Shown: positions 44,625 through 55,313 of the stretch, in pieces
Layout: each line of letters starts with the position of its first letter
How positions within the stretch are numbered: position 1 is the first letter of the stretch
Source of the DNA: an uncultured Dialister sp.
GTDB taxonomy: Bacteria > Bacillota > Negativicutes > Veillonellales > Dialisteraceae
NCBI GenBank assembly: GCA_900541485.1
Contig: UQJW01000002.1
Coordinates: 124,001-188,000 of the forward strand
DNA length: 64,000 nucleotides
Reading direction: 5' to 3'
Translations under genes and position numbers: made by a program
Notes under the pieces: generated by a model
Databases searched by the model: none
What the model was told of the DNA's origin: nothing
The model's input: only the letters and a program-made list of their open reading frames with translations

Positions 44625-45986
44625 TTATAAAATATAATGGGATATATCCATATTTCCGGCTATTTCTCCCAGTTTTTCTTTAACATAGGCATCATCAATA
44701 ACAACCTCTTTATTTTCTAAATCAGGTGCTTCAAAAGACAAATCCTCCAGTACCTTTTCCAAAACGGTATATAAACGACGTGCTCCTATATTTTCTGTTT
44801 CCCTGTTGACTTCAGTTGCTACCGCGGCAATAGCATCAAGAGCGTTTTCTGTAAAAGTAACCTGCAGTCCCTCTGTCTTTAAAAGCTCTGTATATTGACG
44901 AATCAAAGCCTGTTTCGGTTCTGTCAATATTTTGCGTAAATCTTCTTCCGTCAAGCTTTGTAACTCTACGCGCACAGGAAATCTGCCCTGTAACTCGGGA
45001 ATTAAATCGCTCGGTTTTGAAACATGAAAAGCTCCGGCAGCTATAAATAATATGTGGTCGGTTTTTACAGAACCGTACTTTGTCTTCACCGTCGCCCCTT
45101 CCACGATAGGAAGAATATCTCTTTGTACACCTTCACGGGACACGTCTAATCCTCCCGAAGACTGTCCCTTTCCTGCAATTTTATCAATTTCATCTATAAA
45201 GATAATCCCTCTCTCCTCCGCCAGACTGACCGCCTTATCACGGACCGCATCCATATCCACCATCTCGTCAGCTGCTTCTTCCATAAGAATTTTTTTTGCG
45301 GATCGGACAGTGACTTTTTTCTTTTTCAATTTCTTTGGCATCATAGAAGAAAGCATTTGGGAAATCTGGTTAGCCTGTTCATTATTTCCCATATCATCGG
45401 TATTTCCTTTTTCTTTTACTTCAATAACAATCTCGCGCCCGTCCAGGTCTCCGTTTTTAATCCGTTCTACCAAATCTTTTCTTCGTTCTGCTTCCCCTTC
45501 CGCCAAAGGAACCGTATCTTCTGTTTTGCCGCCAAAAATAATATCCATAGGGGTTCTTGTTTCCTGTTTTTTCGTCGGCCACATGATTTCGGCAATTTTT
45601 TCTACTGCTGTTTCTTCTGCATCTTTTCCGAGCGCTTTTGATTCTTTCTGCTTGACGAGACGCACTGATTCTTCCACCAAATCACGAACCATTGATTCCA
45701 CATCTCTTCCCACATAGCCGACCTCTGTGTATTTCGTTGCCTCCACTTTCACAAACGGAGCCTCCGTTAAGGTGGCGATACGGCGTGCAATTTCCGTTTT
45801 TCCCACACCGGTAGGTCCCATCATTAAAATGTTTTTAGGGCTTATTTCTCGGGCAATATCAGCAGGAAGCCGGCTGCTTCTCCACCGGTTCCGGAGTGCT
45901 ACTGCCACAGAACGTTTGGCTTCTTTCTGCCCTATGATGTAATGATCCAAATATTCTACTATATTTTTCGGTGTCAATTCTTTCAT
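44625..45986 (-). CDS. hslU: ATP-dependent protease ATPase subunit HslU (ClpY)
   Basis: AAA+ unfoldase of the HslUV protease. 453 residues: Walker A GPTGVGKT at 57-64, the pore loop GYVG at 90-93, an intermediate I-domain (about 110-240), Walker B IIFIDEID, and a C-terminal sensor-2 domain ending near SHYIL. It starts right at the hslV stop, so hslV-hslU are translationally coupled. Confidence 0.97.
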   Translation of the reverse strand: MKELTPKNIVEYLDHYIIGQKEAKRSVAVALRNRWRSSRLPADIAREISPKNILMMGPTGVGKTEIARRIATLTEAPFVKVEATKYTEVGYVGRDVESMVRDLVEESVRLVKQKESKALGKDAEETAVEKIAEIMWPTKKQETRTPMDIIFGGKTEDTVPLAEGEAERRKDLVERIKNGDLDGREIVIEVKEKGNTDDMGNNEQANQISQMLSSMMPKKLKKKKVTVRSAKKILMEEAADEMVDMDAVRDKAVSLAEERGIIFIDEIDKIAGKGQSSGGLDVSREGVQRDILPIVEGATVKTKYGSVKTDHILFIAAGAFHVSKPSDLIPELQGRFPVRVELQSLTEEDLRKILTEPKQALIRQYTELLKTEGLQVTFTENALDAIAAVATEVNRETENIGARRLYTVLEKVLEDLSFEAPDLENKEVVIDDAYVKEKLGEIAGNMDISHYIL

Positions 45987-46517
45987 TTATATTTCCTCTA
46001 CGATTACATTATGATTCGTATATACACAAATATCTGCAGCTACATGAAGAGATTTTTCCGCAATTTCTCTTGCCGGCAAATCTGTCGATGCCACTAAAGC
46101 ACGAGCCGCTGCAAGAGCATAATTACCACCGCTTCCGATGGCTAAAATACCGTCATCCGGTTCTATGACTTCCCCACTGCCGGAAACAAGAAATAAATGC
46201 TCTCCGTCAGTCATGATTAAAAGAGCTTCCAACTTTTGGAGAACCCTGTCTCTCCGCCATTCCTTGGCAAACTCCACCGCTGCTCTCACTAAATTTCCGT
46301 TACAGTCAGAAATTTTTGATTCAAATTTATCAAATAATGCAAAAGCATCCGCCACCGAACCAGCAAATCCGGCAATCACTTTTCCGTGGTACAGCCTCCG
46401 AACTTTTCGGGCTGTATTTTTCATAATTACTGCATTACCCATAGTGACCTGACCATCTCCTGCCACGGCAGTATGCCCGTCTTTTTTTACAGCTAATATA
46501 GTTGTTGCGGTAAACAT
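45987..46517 (-). CDS. hslV: ATP-dependent protease proteolytic subunit HslV (ClpQ)
   Basis: Proteasome-like N-terminal nucleophile peptidase of HslUV, 176 residues. The start at 46517 has GGGAGG upstream. The N-terminus is [10 protein letters not shown], so the conserved TTILAV threonine lies at residue 5 and a 4-residue propeptide would need removal, or catalysis differs as reported for Bacillus ClpQ. The GDGQVTMGN segment is intact. A TATAAT at 46557-46562 and an upstream terminator show that it starts a new transcript. Confidence 0.95.
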   Translation of the reverse strand: MFTATTILAVKKDGHTAVAGDGQVTMGNAVIMKNTARKVRRLYHGKVIAGFAGSVADAFALFDKFESKISDCNGNLVRAAVEFAKEWRRDRVLQKLEALLIMTDGEHLFLVSGSGEVIEPDDGILAIGSGGNYALAAARALVASTDLPAREIAEKSLHVAADICVYTNHNVIVEEI

Positions 46518-46582
46518 AGTTCCTCCCGAATATAAATATTTAAATATTTTCTTTCTATTATACCTTTTACTGTTTAAAAAGA

Positions 46583-46616
46583 AAAAGACCGGCTGTCCGC
46601 ATACGCAGAGCCGGTC
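46583..46616 (-). terminator. Terminator after trmFO
   Basis: GACCGGCT (46587-46594) / AGCCGGTC (46609-46616) stem with a T tail on the minus strand, 5 nt after the trmFO stop. Confidence 0.9.
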
Positions 46617-46620
46617 ATTG

Positions 46621-47922
46621 TTATGATTCGATAAATTTTTCAAGAGCACATAGTGCTCTTTCTGCCAATTTTTGATTTTTTTCTTTTTTAGGTACTCGCA
46701 TTTCTAAAGGAGGTATGAGTCCGAAATTGACATTCATCGGTTGGAAATTCTTTCCCTCAAAATGGGAAATATAGTGACACAATGCTCCAATGGCACATTC
46801 TCTCGGAAAGGCGGAAGGTGTTTTGCCGTGAAATCTTTCGGCTGCCGAAAAGGCTGCTGCAATTCCTGATGCTGCCGACTCGACATATCCTTCCACGCCT
46901 GTCATCTGTCCGGCAAAAAACAGTCCTTCTCTTGTTCTCGTTTCCATTGTTGCATTTAAAAGATGCGGAGAATCAATATACGTATTTCTATGCATCACAC
47001 CATAACGAATAAATTCCGCGTTTTCCAGTCCCGGAATCATTCGGAAAACTCTTTTCTGCTCGCCCCATTTCAAATGTGTTTGGAATCCCACCAGATTATA
47101 CATGGTGTCCCCTACATTATCCTGACGGAGCTGTACAACTGCATACGGCTCCTTACCTGTTGCAGGATCCGGAAGTCCAACCGGTTTCATCGGTCCGAAA
47201 CGCATCGTATCTTCCCCGCGGGCCGCCATAACTTCTATCGGCATACACCCTTCGAAAACATCTCCCTTTTCAAATCCGTGCACGTCGGCTACCTGTGCCG
47301 TTCTGAGAGCTTCATAAAAGGCTTTATACTCTCTCTCATTCATCGGACAATTTAAATAAGCCGCCTCTCCCTTATTATAGCGGGACATACGGTAAACGAT
47401 ATTCATGTCGAGAGATTCTTTTGTGACAATCGGTGCAGCGGCATCATAAAAATGAAAACCCTCAGTTCCGCAAAATTTTTCTATTGCTTCTGCAAGTTTT
47501 CCGTCTGTAAGCGGACCTGTTGCTATAATGCCTATTCCCTTTTCGGGAATATTTTCTGTTTCTTCCGCCACAAATTCAATCAGCGGATGACTTTTTACCT
47601 TTTCCGTTACTGCCCGGGCAAAACCCTCACGATCCACTGCCAACGCCCCTCCGGCAGGTACACTGTGGCTGTCGGCACAGCTCATAATGACCGAGCCCAG
47701 CCGGCGCATTTCTTCTTTTAAAAGACCAACTGCATTCGTTAATGCCGCTGCCCGAAGAGAATTACTGCACACAAGTTCGGCAAAATATTCCGTCCGGTGA
47801 GCCGGTGTTTGTTTAACCGGTCGCATTTCTATCAGGCGGACAGGTATCTGTTTTTGTGCCAGTTGCCAGGCTGCTTCACTTCCTGCCAAACCGGCACCTA
47901 TGACCGTTATTTTATCTGTCAA
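46621..47922 (-). CDS. trmFO: Folate/FAD-dependent tRNA (uracil-54-C5) methyltransferase
   Basis: Methylates U54 of tRNA using methylene-tetrahydrofolate, the typical enzyme of many Firmicutes in place of SAM-dependent TrmA. 433 residues with the FAD-binding start [16 protein letters not shown], the VCSNSLR segment and [16 protein letters not shown]. It overlaps topA by 4 nt. The last gene of the yraN-yifB-dprA-topA-trmFO group. Confidence 0.96.
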   Translation of the reverse strand: MTDKITVIGAGLAGSEAAWQLAQKQIPVRLIEMRPVKQTPAHRTEYFAELVCSNSLRAAALTNAVGLLKEEMRRLGSVIMSCADSHSVPAGGALAVDREGFARAVTEKVKSHPLIEFVAEETENIPEKGIGIIATGPLTDGKLAEAIEKFCGTEGFHFYDAAAPIVTKESLDMNIVYRMSRYNKGEAAYLNCPMNEREYKAFYEALRTAQVADVHGFEKGDVFEGCMPIEVMAARGEDTMRFGPMKPVGLPDPATGKEPYAVVQLRQDNVGDTMYNLVGFQTHLKWGEQKRVFRMIPGLENAEFIRYGVMHRNTYIDSPHLLNATMETRTREGLFFAGQMTGVEGYVESAASGIAAAFSAAERFHGKTPSAFPRECAIGALCHYISHFEGKNFQPMNVNFGLIPPLEMRVPKKEKNQKLAERALCALEKFIES

Positions 47923-50294
47923 TTTGATTCTCCTGTTTTCTTTCCCCTTCTTTTAGCACCGGATTTCCCCGAGTCTTCGCCTGCCGGTTTCCTTTTCTTC
48001 GGATGGGTCGGACATTCCGGATTGGAACAAAGAATTTTTTCCCCTTTGTTTTTATAAGTTTTCTTCACCATAATTGCGCCGCAGGTATCGCAGAATTGAT
48101 CGACCGGCTCATCCCAAAGTGCCATATCGCAGCGGGGATATTGATTGCATCCGTAGAAATAACGACCCCTTCTGGAGCGTCTGCGTACAAGATGTCCTTC
48201 ATGACACTTCGGACATACAATGCCCGTATCAACAACTATCGCTTTATTGGCTCCGCAGCCCGGGCATTTCAGATATCTTCCGTACGGCCCCTGACGGTAA
48301 ACCATTTTTTCTCCACACTCATCACAGGGAATGTCCGAAACCTCCTCTTTTCCATCACCCTTCCCATAAGGCTTTGTATTTTTGCATTCCGGGAAATTCG
48401 GACAAGCCAGATATTTTCCGTACCGGCTCATCTTCACAATCATAGGTGCTCCGCATTTTTCACAAAGCACGTCCGATACTTCCTGATTATCCTCTTTAGC
48501 TTTTGCCGCTTTTTCATTGGCTTCATTTAATTCCTTTTCGAAAACATTCCAGAATTCACGGATTGCATTTTTATAAGTAGCTTTCCCTTCTGCAATTTTA
48601 TCGAGCCACGTCTCTAACTCGGCGGTAAAGTCAACATTAATAATGCCTGCAAAATATTGCTTTAAGAGATTTGTTACCTTAAATCCCAAATCTGTCGGAA
48701 CAAACTGTTTTCCTTCCTTTTCTACGTAGTTTCGTTTCTGGATTGTATCTAAAATGGGTGCATACGTAGAGGGACGGCCAATTCCCTTTTCTTCCAACGT
48801 TTTAATCAGGCTTGCTTCCGTATATCTTGGCGGAGGCGTTGTAAAATGCTGCTCCCCTTCCATTTTAGTATTCATAACAGATTCACCCTTCCGCAGCGGA
48901 GGAAGAGTTGTAAAATCTTCGTTTTCCTGCTTTTTCTCTTTGGCAGGCTGCATAACGGTAAATCCGTCAAAAAGAACGGTGCTTCCCGATGCACGGAGTG
49001 TGTACTCTCCGTTTTGTAATGTTGCTGTGGTCGCCTGCGAAATTTGCGGTGCCATCTGGCTGGCAACAAAACGATTCCATATAAGCGTGTATAAACGAAG
49101 TTGGTCCCTCGATAAAATTGCTTTTAAAGTGTCCGGCGGAAATTCCAAGCTGGTGGGGCGGATAGCTTCATGGGCATCCTGGGCGTCTTTTTTCTTTGAA
49201 TATACATTCGGTTTTGCCGGCAAATATTCCTCCCCATAGACACTCATAATATAAGGACGGATTTGCTGTATCATTTCAGCAGAAATACGGGTAGAATCTG
49301 TACGCATATAAGTAATAAGCCCTATATGCCCGTGTCCGGGAATTTCAACGCCTTCATAAAGCATTTGCGCAAGCATCATTGTTTTCTTGGATCCGAAGCT
49401 CAAACGATTCACTGCATCCTGCTGCATGGTAGACGTTGTATAAGGCGGCTTGGCTTTTCTCTGCTTTTTAGATTTAGTTACGGAAATAATATCGGCAGGC
49501 TTTTTTAAAAGAGCCTGTACCACACGGTCGGTTTCTTCTTTTGTATGTAACTCCGCATCCTTTCCTGCGATTTGAACCAGTTTTGCCTTAAAATTTTCTT
49601 TCTCTTCTGTTTTAAAAGTTCCCTCGACAGTCCAGTATTCTACAGGAGTAAATGCACGAATTTCTTCTTCTCTTTCACAAATCAGTCTGGTTGCAACCGA
49701 TTGTACACGGCCTGCAGATAATCCTCGATAAATCTGTTTCCACAACCATGGTGACAGTTTATACCCGACAATACGGTCTAATACACGTCGTGCCTGCTGG
49801 GCATTCACCATCGATAAATCAACCGGGCCGGGATGTTTTACCGCATCCTTAATCGCCGGTGGTGTAATTTCATGAAAAGCAATCCGGACATTATCATCAG
49901 GATTCACATCAAGCAGCTTAGATAAATGCCATGAAATCGCTTCTCCCTCACGGTCAGGGTCCGTTGCCAAAAGAATATCTTTTGAACGATTTGCTTCCTT
50001 CTGTAAATTCTTGATAACATCTGCCCGTTTTACCGAATTTACATATTCGGGAGTAAAATCATGAGCAATATCCACACCGAAAGTTTTTTCCGGGAGATCC
50101 CGCAAATGTCCCATAGAAGCAAGCACCTTATAGCCGGATCCCAAAATTCTTTCAATAGTTTTTGCTTTGGCCGGTGATTCTACAATTACCAAGGTCTTAC
50201 CGTCAGCGTTTCTTTTTCTCTTAAAAACCGGTTCCTTTTTTACCGAAGGTTTTTTCTTTTTATCACCGATTGTTATTGTTCTTGTAATTGCCAC
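47919..50294 (-). CDS. topA: DNA topoisomerase I
   Basis: Type IA topoisomerase relaxing negative supercoils. 791 residues: a lysine-rich N-terminal extension (about 1-32), TOPRIM domain ([26 protein letters not shown]), catalytic Tyr329 in [11 protein letters not shown], and four C-terminal zinc-ribbon units (CEKCG, CDECG, CPKCH, CDTCG). It begins with GTG at 50294 after GGAGG. The long basic N-terminal extension is unusual but of unknown significance. Confidence 0.97.
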   Translation of the reverse strand: MAITRTITIGDKKKKPSVKKEPVFKRKRNADGKTLVIVESPAKAKTIERILGSGYKVLASMGHLRDLPEKTFGVDIAHDFTPEYVNSVKRADVIKNLQKEANRSKDILLATDPDREGEAISWHLSKLLDVNPDDNVRIAFHEITPPAIKDAVKHPGPVDLSMVNAQQARRVLDRIVGYKLSPWLWKQIYRGLSAGRVQSVATRLICEREEEIRAFTPVEYWTVEGTFKTEEKENFKAKLVQIAGKDAELHTKEETDRVVQALLKKPADIISVTKSKKQRKAKPPYTTSTMQQDAVNRLSFGSKKTMMLAQMLYEGVEIPGHGHIGLITYMRTDSTRISAEMIQQIRPYIMSVYGEEYLPAKPNVYSKKKDAQDAHEAIRPTSLEFPPDTLKAILSRDQLRLYTLIWNRFVASQMAPQISQATTATLQNGEYTLRASGSTVLFDGFTVMQPAKEKKQENEDFTTLPPLRKGESVMNTKMEGEQHFTTPPPRYTEASLIKTLEEKGIGRPSTYAPILDTIQKRNYVEKEGKQFVPTDLGFKVTNLLKQYFAGIINVDFTAELETWLDKIAEGKATYKNAIREFWNVFEKELNEANEKAAKAKEDNQEVSDVLCEKCGAPMIVKMSRYGKYLACPNFPECKNTKPYGKGDGKEEVSDIPCDECGEKMVYRQGPYGRYLKCPGCGANKAIVVDTGIVCPKCHEGHLVRRRSRRGRYFYGCNQYPRCDMALWDEPVDQFCDTCGAIMVKKTYKNKGEKILCSNPECPTHPKKRKPAGEDSGKSGAKRRGKKTGESN

Positions 50295-50332
50295 AATTCC
50301 CTCCAGATAGTTAAATCAAGGCCTGACAGCTG

Positions 50333-51418
50333 TTATTTCCCGGTCATAACGAACCTGCCGGGGTCAATCTCCTTTATATATCCTTTAAGCTGGAGTTGAA
50401 GAAGCAGTGTGGAAATTTTCGTGACCGGCATACCCGATTGTACCAAAATTTCTTCTGCCGTTACCTCATCCCCTATACAGCAAAAACGATACACTACTTC
50501 CTCTTCCAATGTCAACTCCTCATAGGATACTTTCTCAATTCCCTCCTCTTCGGGAAGCCAGTTATACTCAGAAAGTATATCCTTTGCCTCCGTGCAGCAA
50601 ATCGCACCATTCCGAACCAACCGGTTTGTCCCTTTACTCGAAGGAAGCCATATATTTCCCGGAACGGAAAATACATCCCTCCCTTCCTCCAATGCGAAAT
50701 CGGACGTAATAAGCGCACCGCTCCGTTCTGCCGCTTCTACGACCAAAATGCCGCGACTCATGCCTGCAATAATCCTGTTTCTTGCAGGAAATTGCCGTCC
50801 TAACGGCGGTGTACCGGGAGGATATTCAGATATAAGGGTGCCTCCTGTACTAATAACCTCTTGAAACAGATTTTTATTTTCCGGAGGATATACTTTATCA
50901 AGACCGCAGGCAAGAACGACGACGGTAGGATTTTGTTCTGCAAGAGCCCCCTTATGGGAAGCACTGTCAATCCCTCTTGCTCCGCCGGAAACAATCGTTA
51001 CACCGGCCTTTGCCAAATCTGAAGAAATACGGTTCGCCGTTTCCAGTCCATATGGCGTTGCTTTTCTCATTCCGACAACTGCTATCGTCTTCTCCCATAC
51101 CGGCGGTTGTCCCTTATAAAATAAAACAGCCGGAGGATTTGATGTTTCCGCCAGCAGCGGAGGATAATTTTCATCCTCCCATGTACAGCAGCGGATCTCC
51201 AGTCTGTATAAAAGTTCCTCCGTTTCTTCCGGAGATGTATGCGCCCGGTAAGACAAGAAAGAATCCTCTGCTTTCGGGGACAGCAGATGTGCTTTCCTTA
51301 CCGATTCGTCCGATGCTTTCCAAACATCTTCTGCACTTCCGAATGCGGATATCAGATTCCGTATAGACTTTGCTCCCAAACCGGGACAGCCCGGTAATGA
51401 TGCTGCATATATATCCAT
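50333..51418 (-). CDS. dprA: DNA processing protein DprA
   Basis: Loads RecA onto incoming single-stranded DNA during natural transformation. 361 residues with an N-terminal SAM-like region, the Rossmann core (VVGMRKATPYGLE, SGGARGIDSASHKGAL, RNRIIAGMSRG) and a C-terminal winged helix (ILVQSGMPVTKISTLLLQLQ). It starts 2 nt after the yifB stop. Its neighbourhood (yifB/comM-like, topA) is the common Firmicute arrangement. Confidence 0.95.
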   Translation of the reverse strand: MDIYAASLPGCPGLGAKSIRNLISAFGSAEDVWKASDESVRKAHLLSPKAEDSFLSYRAHTSPEETEELLYRLEIRCCTWEDENYPPLLAETSNPPAVLFYKGQPPVWEKTIAVVGMRKATPYGLETANRISSDLAKAGVTIVSGGARGIDSASHKGALAEQNPTVVVLACGLDKVYPPENKNLFQEVISTGGTLISEYPPGTPPLGRQFPARNRIIAGMSRGILVVEAAERSGALITSDFALEEGRDVFSVPGNIWLPSSKGTNRLVRNGAICCTEAKDILSEYNWLPEEEGIEKVSYEELTLEEEVVYRFCCIGDEVTAEEILVQSGMPVTKISTLLLQLQLKGYIKEIDPGRFVMTGK

Positions 51419-51420
51419 GT

Positions 51421-52935
51421 CTACCTCCCCGAAAGATTTCCTCTGTAGCTCAGTGCTTCAGCTACATGTTCAGGCTGTATAGCCTGACTTCCTTGCAGGT
51501 CAGCAATGGTTCTTGACACCTTGATAATCCTGTCGTAGCTCCGGGCAGATAAATGAAGCTTTTCAAAAACTTCCCTGAGTAACTCGGAGCCTTCTTTATT
51601 CAATGCACAAGTTTCTTTTAATTGCCGGTGTCCCATTTGTGCATTATTTTGCATATGCCATTTTTTCAAACGCTCCGATTGTATTTTCCTTGCTTCTGAT
51701 ACACGCAAGGCTATCGTTTCTGATGTCTCTCCTTTTATTGTCGCCGTCAGCTCACTATACTTAGGTCTCATCACCGCCACATGCAAATCAATTCTGTCGA
51801 GTAACGGGCCTGAAATTTTCCGCTTATAGCCTCGTATTTCTCCATCACTGCAGGTACAGGGATGATCAGGGTCTCCCAGATATCCGCAGGGGCAGGGATT
51901 CATAGCTGCGATAAGTACAAAATCGGCAGGATAAACAAAAGATGCATTTACCCGTGATATGTGCACTTTTCTGTCCTCAAGAGGCTGTCGCAAAACCTCA
52001 AGTACACTCCGTGGAAATTCGGGCAACTCATCTAAAAAAAGTACTCCGTTATGTGCCAGTGTCACTTCTCCCGGCTTGGGAACAGAGCCTCCACCAATTA
52101 AGCCTGCCATAGAAATCGTATGATGAGGGCTGCGAAACGGCCTTTCTCTTATAATTTCTTCTGCCTTAAACAAACCTGCCACAGAATAGATTTTTGTTAC
52201 TTCCAAAGCCTCTTCTCTTGTCATCGGCGGCAAAATTGTTGTAATTCTCCGTGCCAACATTGTTTTTCCCGATCCGGGCGGGCCTGTCATAAGCACATTA
52301 TGGGCACCTGCTGCTGAAATCTCCATCGCTCTCTTCGCCATAATCTGCCCCTGTACTTCAGCAAAATCTACATCACTTATACTTCTTCTCGTATCCTCTT
52401 TTCGTTTTGCCGGCTCCAGTGTTTCATGACCTAATAAATATTCCACCAGCTCTCCCAGATTTCTGACTCCATACACTTTCACATTTTCACATAAGAGAGC
52501 CTCTCCCGCTACATCAGGACTCATAAAAAAGGTGTCTATCCCCGCTTCCTGTCCGGCTAAAACCATGGAAAGCACGCCGGGAACAGAACGAATCTCTCCT
52601 TTTAAAGAAAGTTCTCCGATAAACATCACCCTGTTTAAAACATCTTGCGAAATCAACCCGCTTGCCGCTAAAAGACCTACTGCAATAGGCAAATCAAGAC
52701 CCGATCCGTCTTTTTTCAAGTCTGCCGGTGCTAAATTAACGGTAACTTTATCCACAGGAAATGCATATCCGGAATTCCGTATCGCCGACTGCACCCGTTC
52801 CTTGGATTCTTTTACCGCCACTGCCGGAAGTCCTACGATATCGAAAGAAGGAACTGCACGACTGATATCTACTTCCACAGTAATTACATGACCGTTCAGA
52901 CCGAATGTACAAGTCCCATACACCTGTGCAAACAT
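51421..52935 (-). CDS. ComM/YifB-type AAA+ ATPase (Mg chelatase-like)
   Basis: 504-residue ComM-family ATPase; the proteobacterial homologue is a branch-migration helicase for recombination of imported DNA. N-terminal Lon-like fold (FDIVGLPAVAVKESKERVQSAI), Walker A MTGPPGSGKTMLARR, Walker B GVLFLDELPEF, zinc-type cysteines in MNPCPCGYLGDPDHPCTC, and a C-terminal Mg chelatase-like helical domain. Next to dprA, which supports a role in DNA uptake. Confidence 0.93.
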   Translation of the reverse strand: MFAQVYGTCTFGLNGHVITVEVDISRAVPSFDIVGLPAVAVKESKERVQSAIRNSGYAFPVDKVTVNLAPADLKKDGSGLDLPIAVGLLAASGLISQDVLNRVMFIGELSLKGEIRSVPGVLSMVLAGQEAGIDTFFMSPDVAGEALLCENVKVYGVRNLGELVEYLLGHETLEPAKRKEDTRRSISDVDFAEVQGQIMAKRAMEISAAGAHNVLMTGPPGSGKTMLARRITTILPPMTREEALEVTKIYSVAGLFKAEEIIRERPFRSPHHTISMAGLIGGGSVPKPGEVTLAHNGVLFLDELPEFPRSVLEVLRQPLEDRKVHISRVNASFVYPADFVLIAAMNPCPCGYLGDPDHPCTCSDGEIRGYKRKISGPLLDRIDLHVAVMRPKYSELTATIKGETSETIALRVSEARKIQSERLKKWHMQNNAQMGHRQLKETCALNKEGSELLREVFEKLHLSARSYDRIIKVSRTIADLQGSQAIQPEHVAEALSYRGNLSGR

Positions 52936-52944
52936 TTTCTCCTC

Positions 52945-53298
52945 CTAAAATGCATTTTTAATATGACGGATTTTTTTCTCTCTTCCATTTTCCATCATGA
53001 CTTCCACCACATCAAAACGGATACGTCTGTTCTCAATTCTCCTTGACAGAAGAAACATACGGGCCGTATAACGTATATGCTCCTGTTTATACTTTGTAAC
53101 TGCCGCTACCGGTTCTCCGTATCTTCTGTTTCTCCTGGTTTTCACTTCCACAAAAACCAGCTCTTTACCGTCTTGCATAATGAGATCGATTTCTCCGTGA
53201 CCGGACCGGAAATTACGGGCTATACACTTCATCCCCTTATTTTCAAGATATCCGAGTGCATAATTTTCTCCATCCCGTCCCAGCGCCGTGGTAATCAT
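52945..53298 (-). CDS. YraN-family endonuclease-like protein
   Basis: 117-residue protein of the YraN/UPF0102 family, with the PD-(D/E)XK nuclease core HGEIDLIMQDG ... LVFVEVKTRR visible. Function unproven. The ATG at 53298 with GGAGA upstream is preferred to one at 53325. Head gene of the group yraN-yifB-dprA-topA-trmFO; the region upstream has TATAAT-like boxes but no clear -35. Confidence 0.85.
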   Translation of the reverse strand: MITTALGRDGENYALGYLENKGMKCIARNFRSGHGEIDLIMQDGKELVFVEVKTRRNRRYGEPVAAVTKYKQEHIRYTARMFLLSRRIENRRIRFDVVEVMMENGREKKIRHIKNAF

Positions 53299-53456
53299 CT
53301 TATTTCTCCATAAAATTATATCCAAATCTACTTTATATTATAGAATAATTATATCTTTATGATATTTATATTTCAATGCAGTTACCGCGAAGAAAGTAAA
53401 CGCCCTTTACTGAGGATACAACACAATAAAAAGAAATCCCGGTAGAACAAAAATTG

Positions 53457-53624
53457 GTCAGTATTGATTAGATACTGTATAATCAGAATGTCGTTTTATA
53501 CAAGGAGAATAGTACGGAACCGCCGGGATACAGCAAAATGTATCCCTTACCCGGCTTCTGCGATTACACCGCAAAGCATTATCTCCGGGAAATTTTTCTT
53601 ATTATCCAGAAATGAGTATAAACA
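53457..53624 (+). promoter_or_regulatory. Promoter and structured leader with mini-ORF upstream of GT39 gene
   Basis: TATAAT at 53478-53483 with TTGGTC 18 nt upstream gives a leader of about 135 nt. It contains an orphan SD (AAGGAG, 53502-53507) with no start codon after it, an 8-bp hairpin GGGATACA/TGTATCCC (53525-53546), and a 25-codon frame starting in that hairpin (53538-53615) whose stop lies 9 nt before the GT39 start. The GT39 start itself has no good SD, so translational coupling is possible. No known riboswitch recognised. Confidence 0.45.
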
Positions 53625-55079
53625 ATGAATCAATTCATACAAAAGCATCCTTATTTAATATTATTTTTTCTTTCATTATTTTTATATACCGCAGGGAACA
53701 ACCTGTTAGCCATTACAGACACATCGGAGTCCAATTATGCACTGACTGCTAAAGAAATGGTGCTTTCCGGAGATTGGATTTCTCCACAAATATACGGTCA
53801 ATACTGGTATGATAAGCCGATTTTTTATTATTGGGAACTTGCTCTTTCGTTTTTGATTTTTGGTTTTAACGAATTTGCTGCCCGCCTGCCTTCCGCCCTT
53901 TTAGGTGTGGCAAATATTCTTTTCATTTTTTGGTTCACAAAAAAAGCTTGTAATAAAAAAACAGCGTGGATTACCTCTGTCATTTTAGGTACAAGTTTGG
54001 AATTTTTCGTCCTTTCCAAGGCTGTAATAACGGATGCAACGCTGTTTTTATTCATGAGTGCAGCTATTGCCTTTTTTTATTTCGGTTACACGGAAAAAAA
54101 AAGATATTATTACCTTTGCTATGTATTTGCTGCATTAGCCACACTTACAAAAGGTCCTATCGGCCTTTTCCTCCCCGGTTTAGCTGCTGTTATTTTCCTT
54201 ATTTATAAAAAAGACATAAAAGAATTCCTTCATGTTCATTTACCTGTCGGACTACTGCTTTTTGTATTGATCACAGGAGCTTGGTATGGCACAATGGTCT
54301 TTCTCCACGGCTCTGACTTTCTTTTAAATTTCATCGGCGTCCACAATGTTCTCCGTGCTACCGTTTCCGAACATCCGGCACAAAACAGATGGTATTTCTA
54401 TATTCTGATTTACCTGGCAGGTTTTTTCCCCTGGAGTTTTGTCCTTCCTGTTTTATGTTTCCGGCAAAGGAAAAAATGGAGTTTTAAAAAAGCATCTCCG
54501 CTTAATCAATTACTCATCATTTACGGACTTGTCATCTTCCTGTTTTTCCAAATTGTCGCAACAAAATATACAACCTATACTTTTCCTGCTTTATTCTCCC
54601 TTTCAATATTGACCGCCCGTCTTTATGAAGAACAGAAATTTTCTTTTAAAGGAATAGGCAGCGTTGCTTTTGTCATTTACCTTGCCATTTCGTTATTTGC
54701 AGCACCTCCTGTCATGCTTAAACAATCAGGCAAGGAAATGGGCATTGCACTCCGTGAATTGAACACGGAAAACACGGTGATTTGTGCCAAAGGTTTCTAT
54801 CGCACATCTGCTGTATTTTACAGCGGAAAAACGATTTATTCTGCAGTCCCCGGTAAAGACATCGACAAACTCAAGCCGGGCAGTCTGAGCTGGAATGCGA
54901 AAAATGTTATGCCTTTTATCGCCCTTGAAAACGTCGAGAAGATGCCTAACATAGTTGTAATTACACGAAAAAGCGACGAAAAACGAAAAGAAGATGATTT
55001 CCAAAAGAAGCTGTCCGGCCGGGAAGATATTTTCCGCATTAATGTCAACGATGAATATACATTCTGGGTATCACAATAG
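53625..55079 (+). CDS. GT39-family membrane glycosyltransferase (ArnT-like)
   Basis: 484-residue polytopic membrane protein of the GT39/ArnT family, which transfers a sugar from an undecaprenyl-phosphate carrier to lipid A or protein outside the membrane. About 11-12 hydrophobic segments; the first loop holds DTSESNYALTAKEMVLSGDW, corresponding to the acidic catalytic region, then QYWYDKPIFYYW and FNEFAARLPSALLG. The donor and acceptor cannot be inferred. Transcribed alone on the plus strand between minus-strand groups; ends at a strong terminator. Confidence 0.82.
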   Translation: MNQFIQKHPYLILFFLSLFLYTAGNNLLAITDTSESNYALTAKEMVLSGDWISPQIYGQYWYDKPIFYYWELALSFLIFGFNEFAARLPSALLGVANILFIFWFTKKACNKKTAWITSVILGTSLEFFVLSKAVITDATLFLFMSAAIAFFYFGYTEKKRYYYLCYVFAALATLTKGPIGLFLPGLAAVIFLIYKKDIKEFLHVHLPVGLLLFVLITGAWYGTMVFLHGSDFLLNFIGVHNVLRATVSEHPAQNRWYFYILIYLAGFFPWSFVLPVLCFRQRKKWSFKKASPLNQLLIIYGLVIFLFFQIVATKYTTYTFPALFSLSILTARLYEEQKFSFKGIGSVAFVIYLAISLFAAPPVMLKQSGKEMGIALRELNTENTVICAKGFYRTSAVFYSGKTIYSAVPGKDIDKLKPGSLSWNAKNVMPFIALENVEKMPNIVVITRKSDEKRKEDDFQKKLSGREDIFRINVNDEYTFWVSQ

Positions 55080-55118
55080 TTTTTCGTCCAGAACGAAAAA
55101 AATATTTTAAAACACAGC

Positions 55119-55166
55119 AAAAAAGCCTGCGGACCAAAGCGATTATTTAGTCTGCAGGCTTTTGAT
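55119..55166. terminator. Bidirectional terminator, GT39 gene / tRNA-Thr
   Basis: 12-bp stem AAGCCTGCGGAC (55123-55134) / GTCTGCAGGCTT (55151-55162) with one G-T pair, A-rich before and T-rich after. It serves the plus-strand gene and the minus-strand tRNA. Confidence 0.88.
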
Positions 55167-55169
55167 TTC

Positions 55170-55245
55170 TGGAGCCGACAACAGGATTTGAACCTGCGAC
55201 CTACGCATTACGAATGCGCCGCTCTACCAGCTGAGCTATATCGGC
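55170..55245 (-). tRNA. tRNA-Thr (anticodon CGT)
   Basis: 76-nt cloverleaf on the minus strand: GCCGATA acceptor paired with TGTCGGC, anticodon stem GCGCA/TGCGT with loop TTCGTAA giving anticodon CGT, T arm CAGG-TTCAAAT-CCTG and encoded CCA. Reads ACG only. Its promoter lies in a duplicated sequence (see next entries). Confidence 0.95.
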
Positions 55246-55257
55246 ATCAACATGTTT

Positions 55258-55286
55258 ATTCTACTTAGATTGCCCGGTTTTGTCAA
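55258..55286 (-). promoter_or_regulatory. Promoter of tRNA-Thr
   Basis: Minus-strand TTGACA (55286-55281), a 17-nt spacer, then TAGAAT (55263-55258), 12 nt upstream of the tRNA. The -35 hexamer falls inside direct repeat copy 1. Confidence 0.8.
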
Positions 55287-55313
55287 TATTTATTTTTTCT
55301 TGCTTACCATAAA
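55269..55313. repeat. Direct repeat copy 1 (duplicate of the SDR gene 3' end)
   Basis: 45 bp, identical to 56984-57028 at 43 positions (differences near 55273 and at 55288 relative to copy 2). It contains the last seven codons of the SDR gene plus 24 bp beyond it, although the SDR gene itself is 1.7 kb away. The two copies flank the DUF2254 gene. Confidence 0.9.

Noticed and set aside
53490..53624. GT39 leader as c-di-GMP or c-di-AMP riboswitch
   Set aside because: A GCCGGG-type segment looked suggestive, but the conserved core blocks of neither class are present in order.
55081..55110. Short inverted repeat TTTTTCGT/ACGAAAAA after the GT39 gene
   Set aside because: No T run follows in either direction; the true terminator is the 12-bp stem at 55123-55162.
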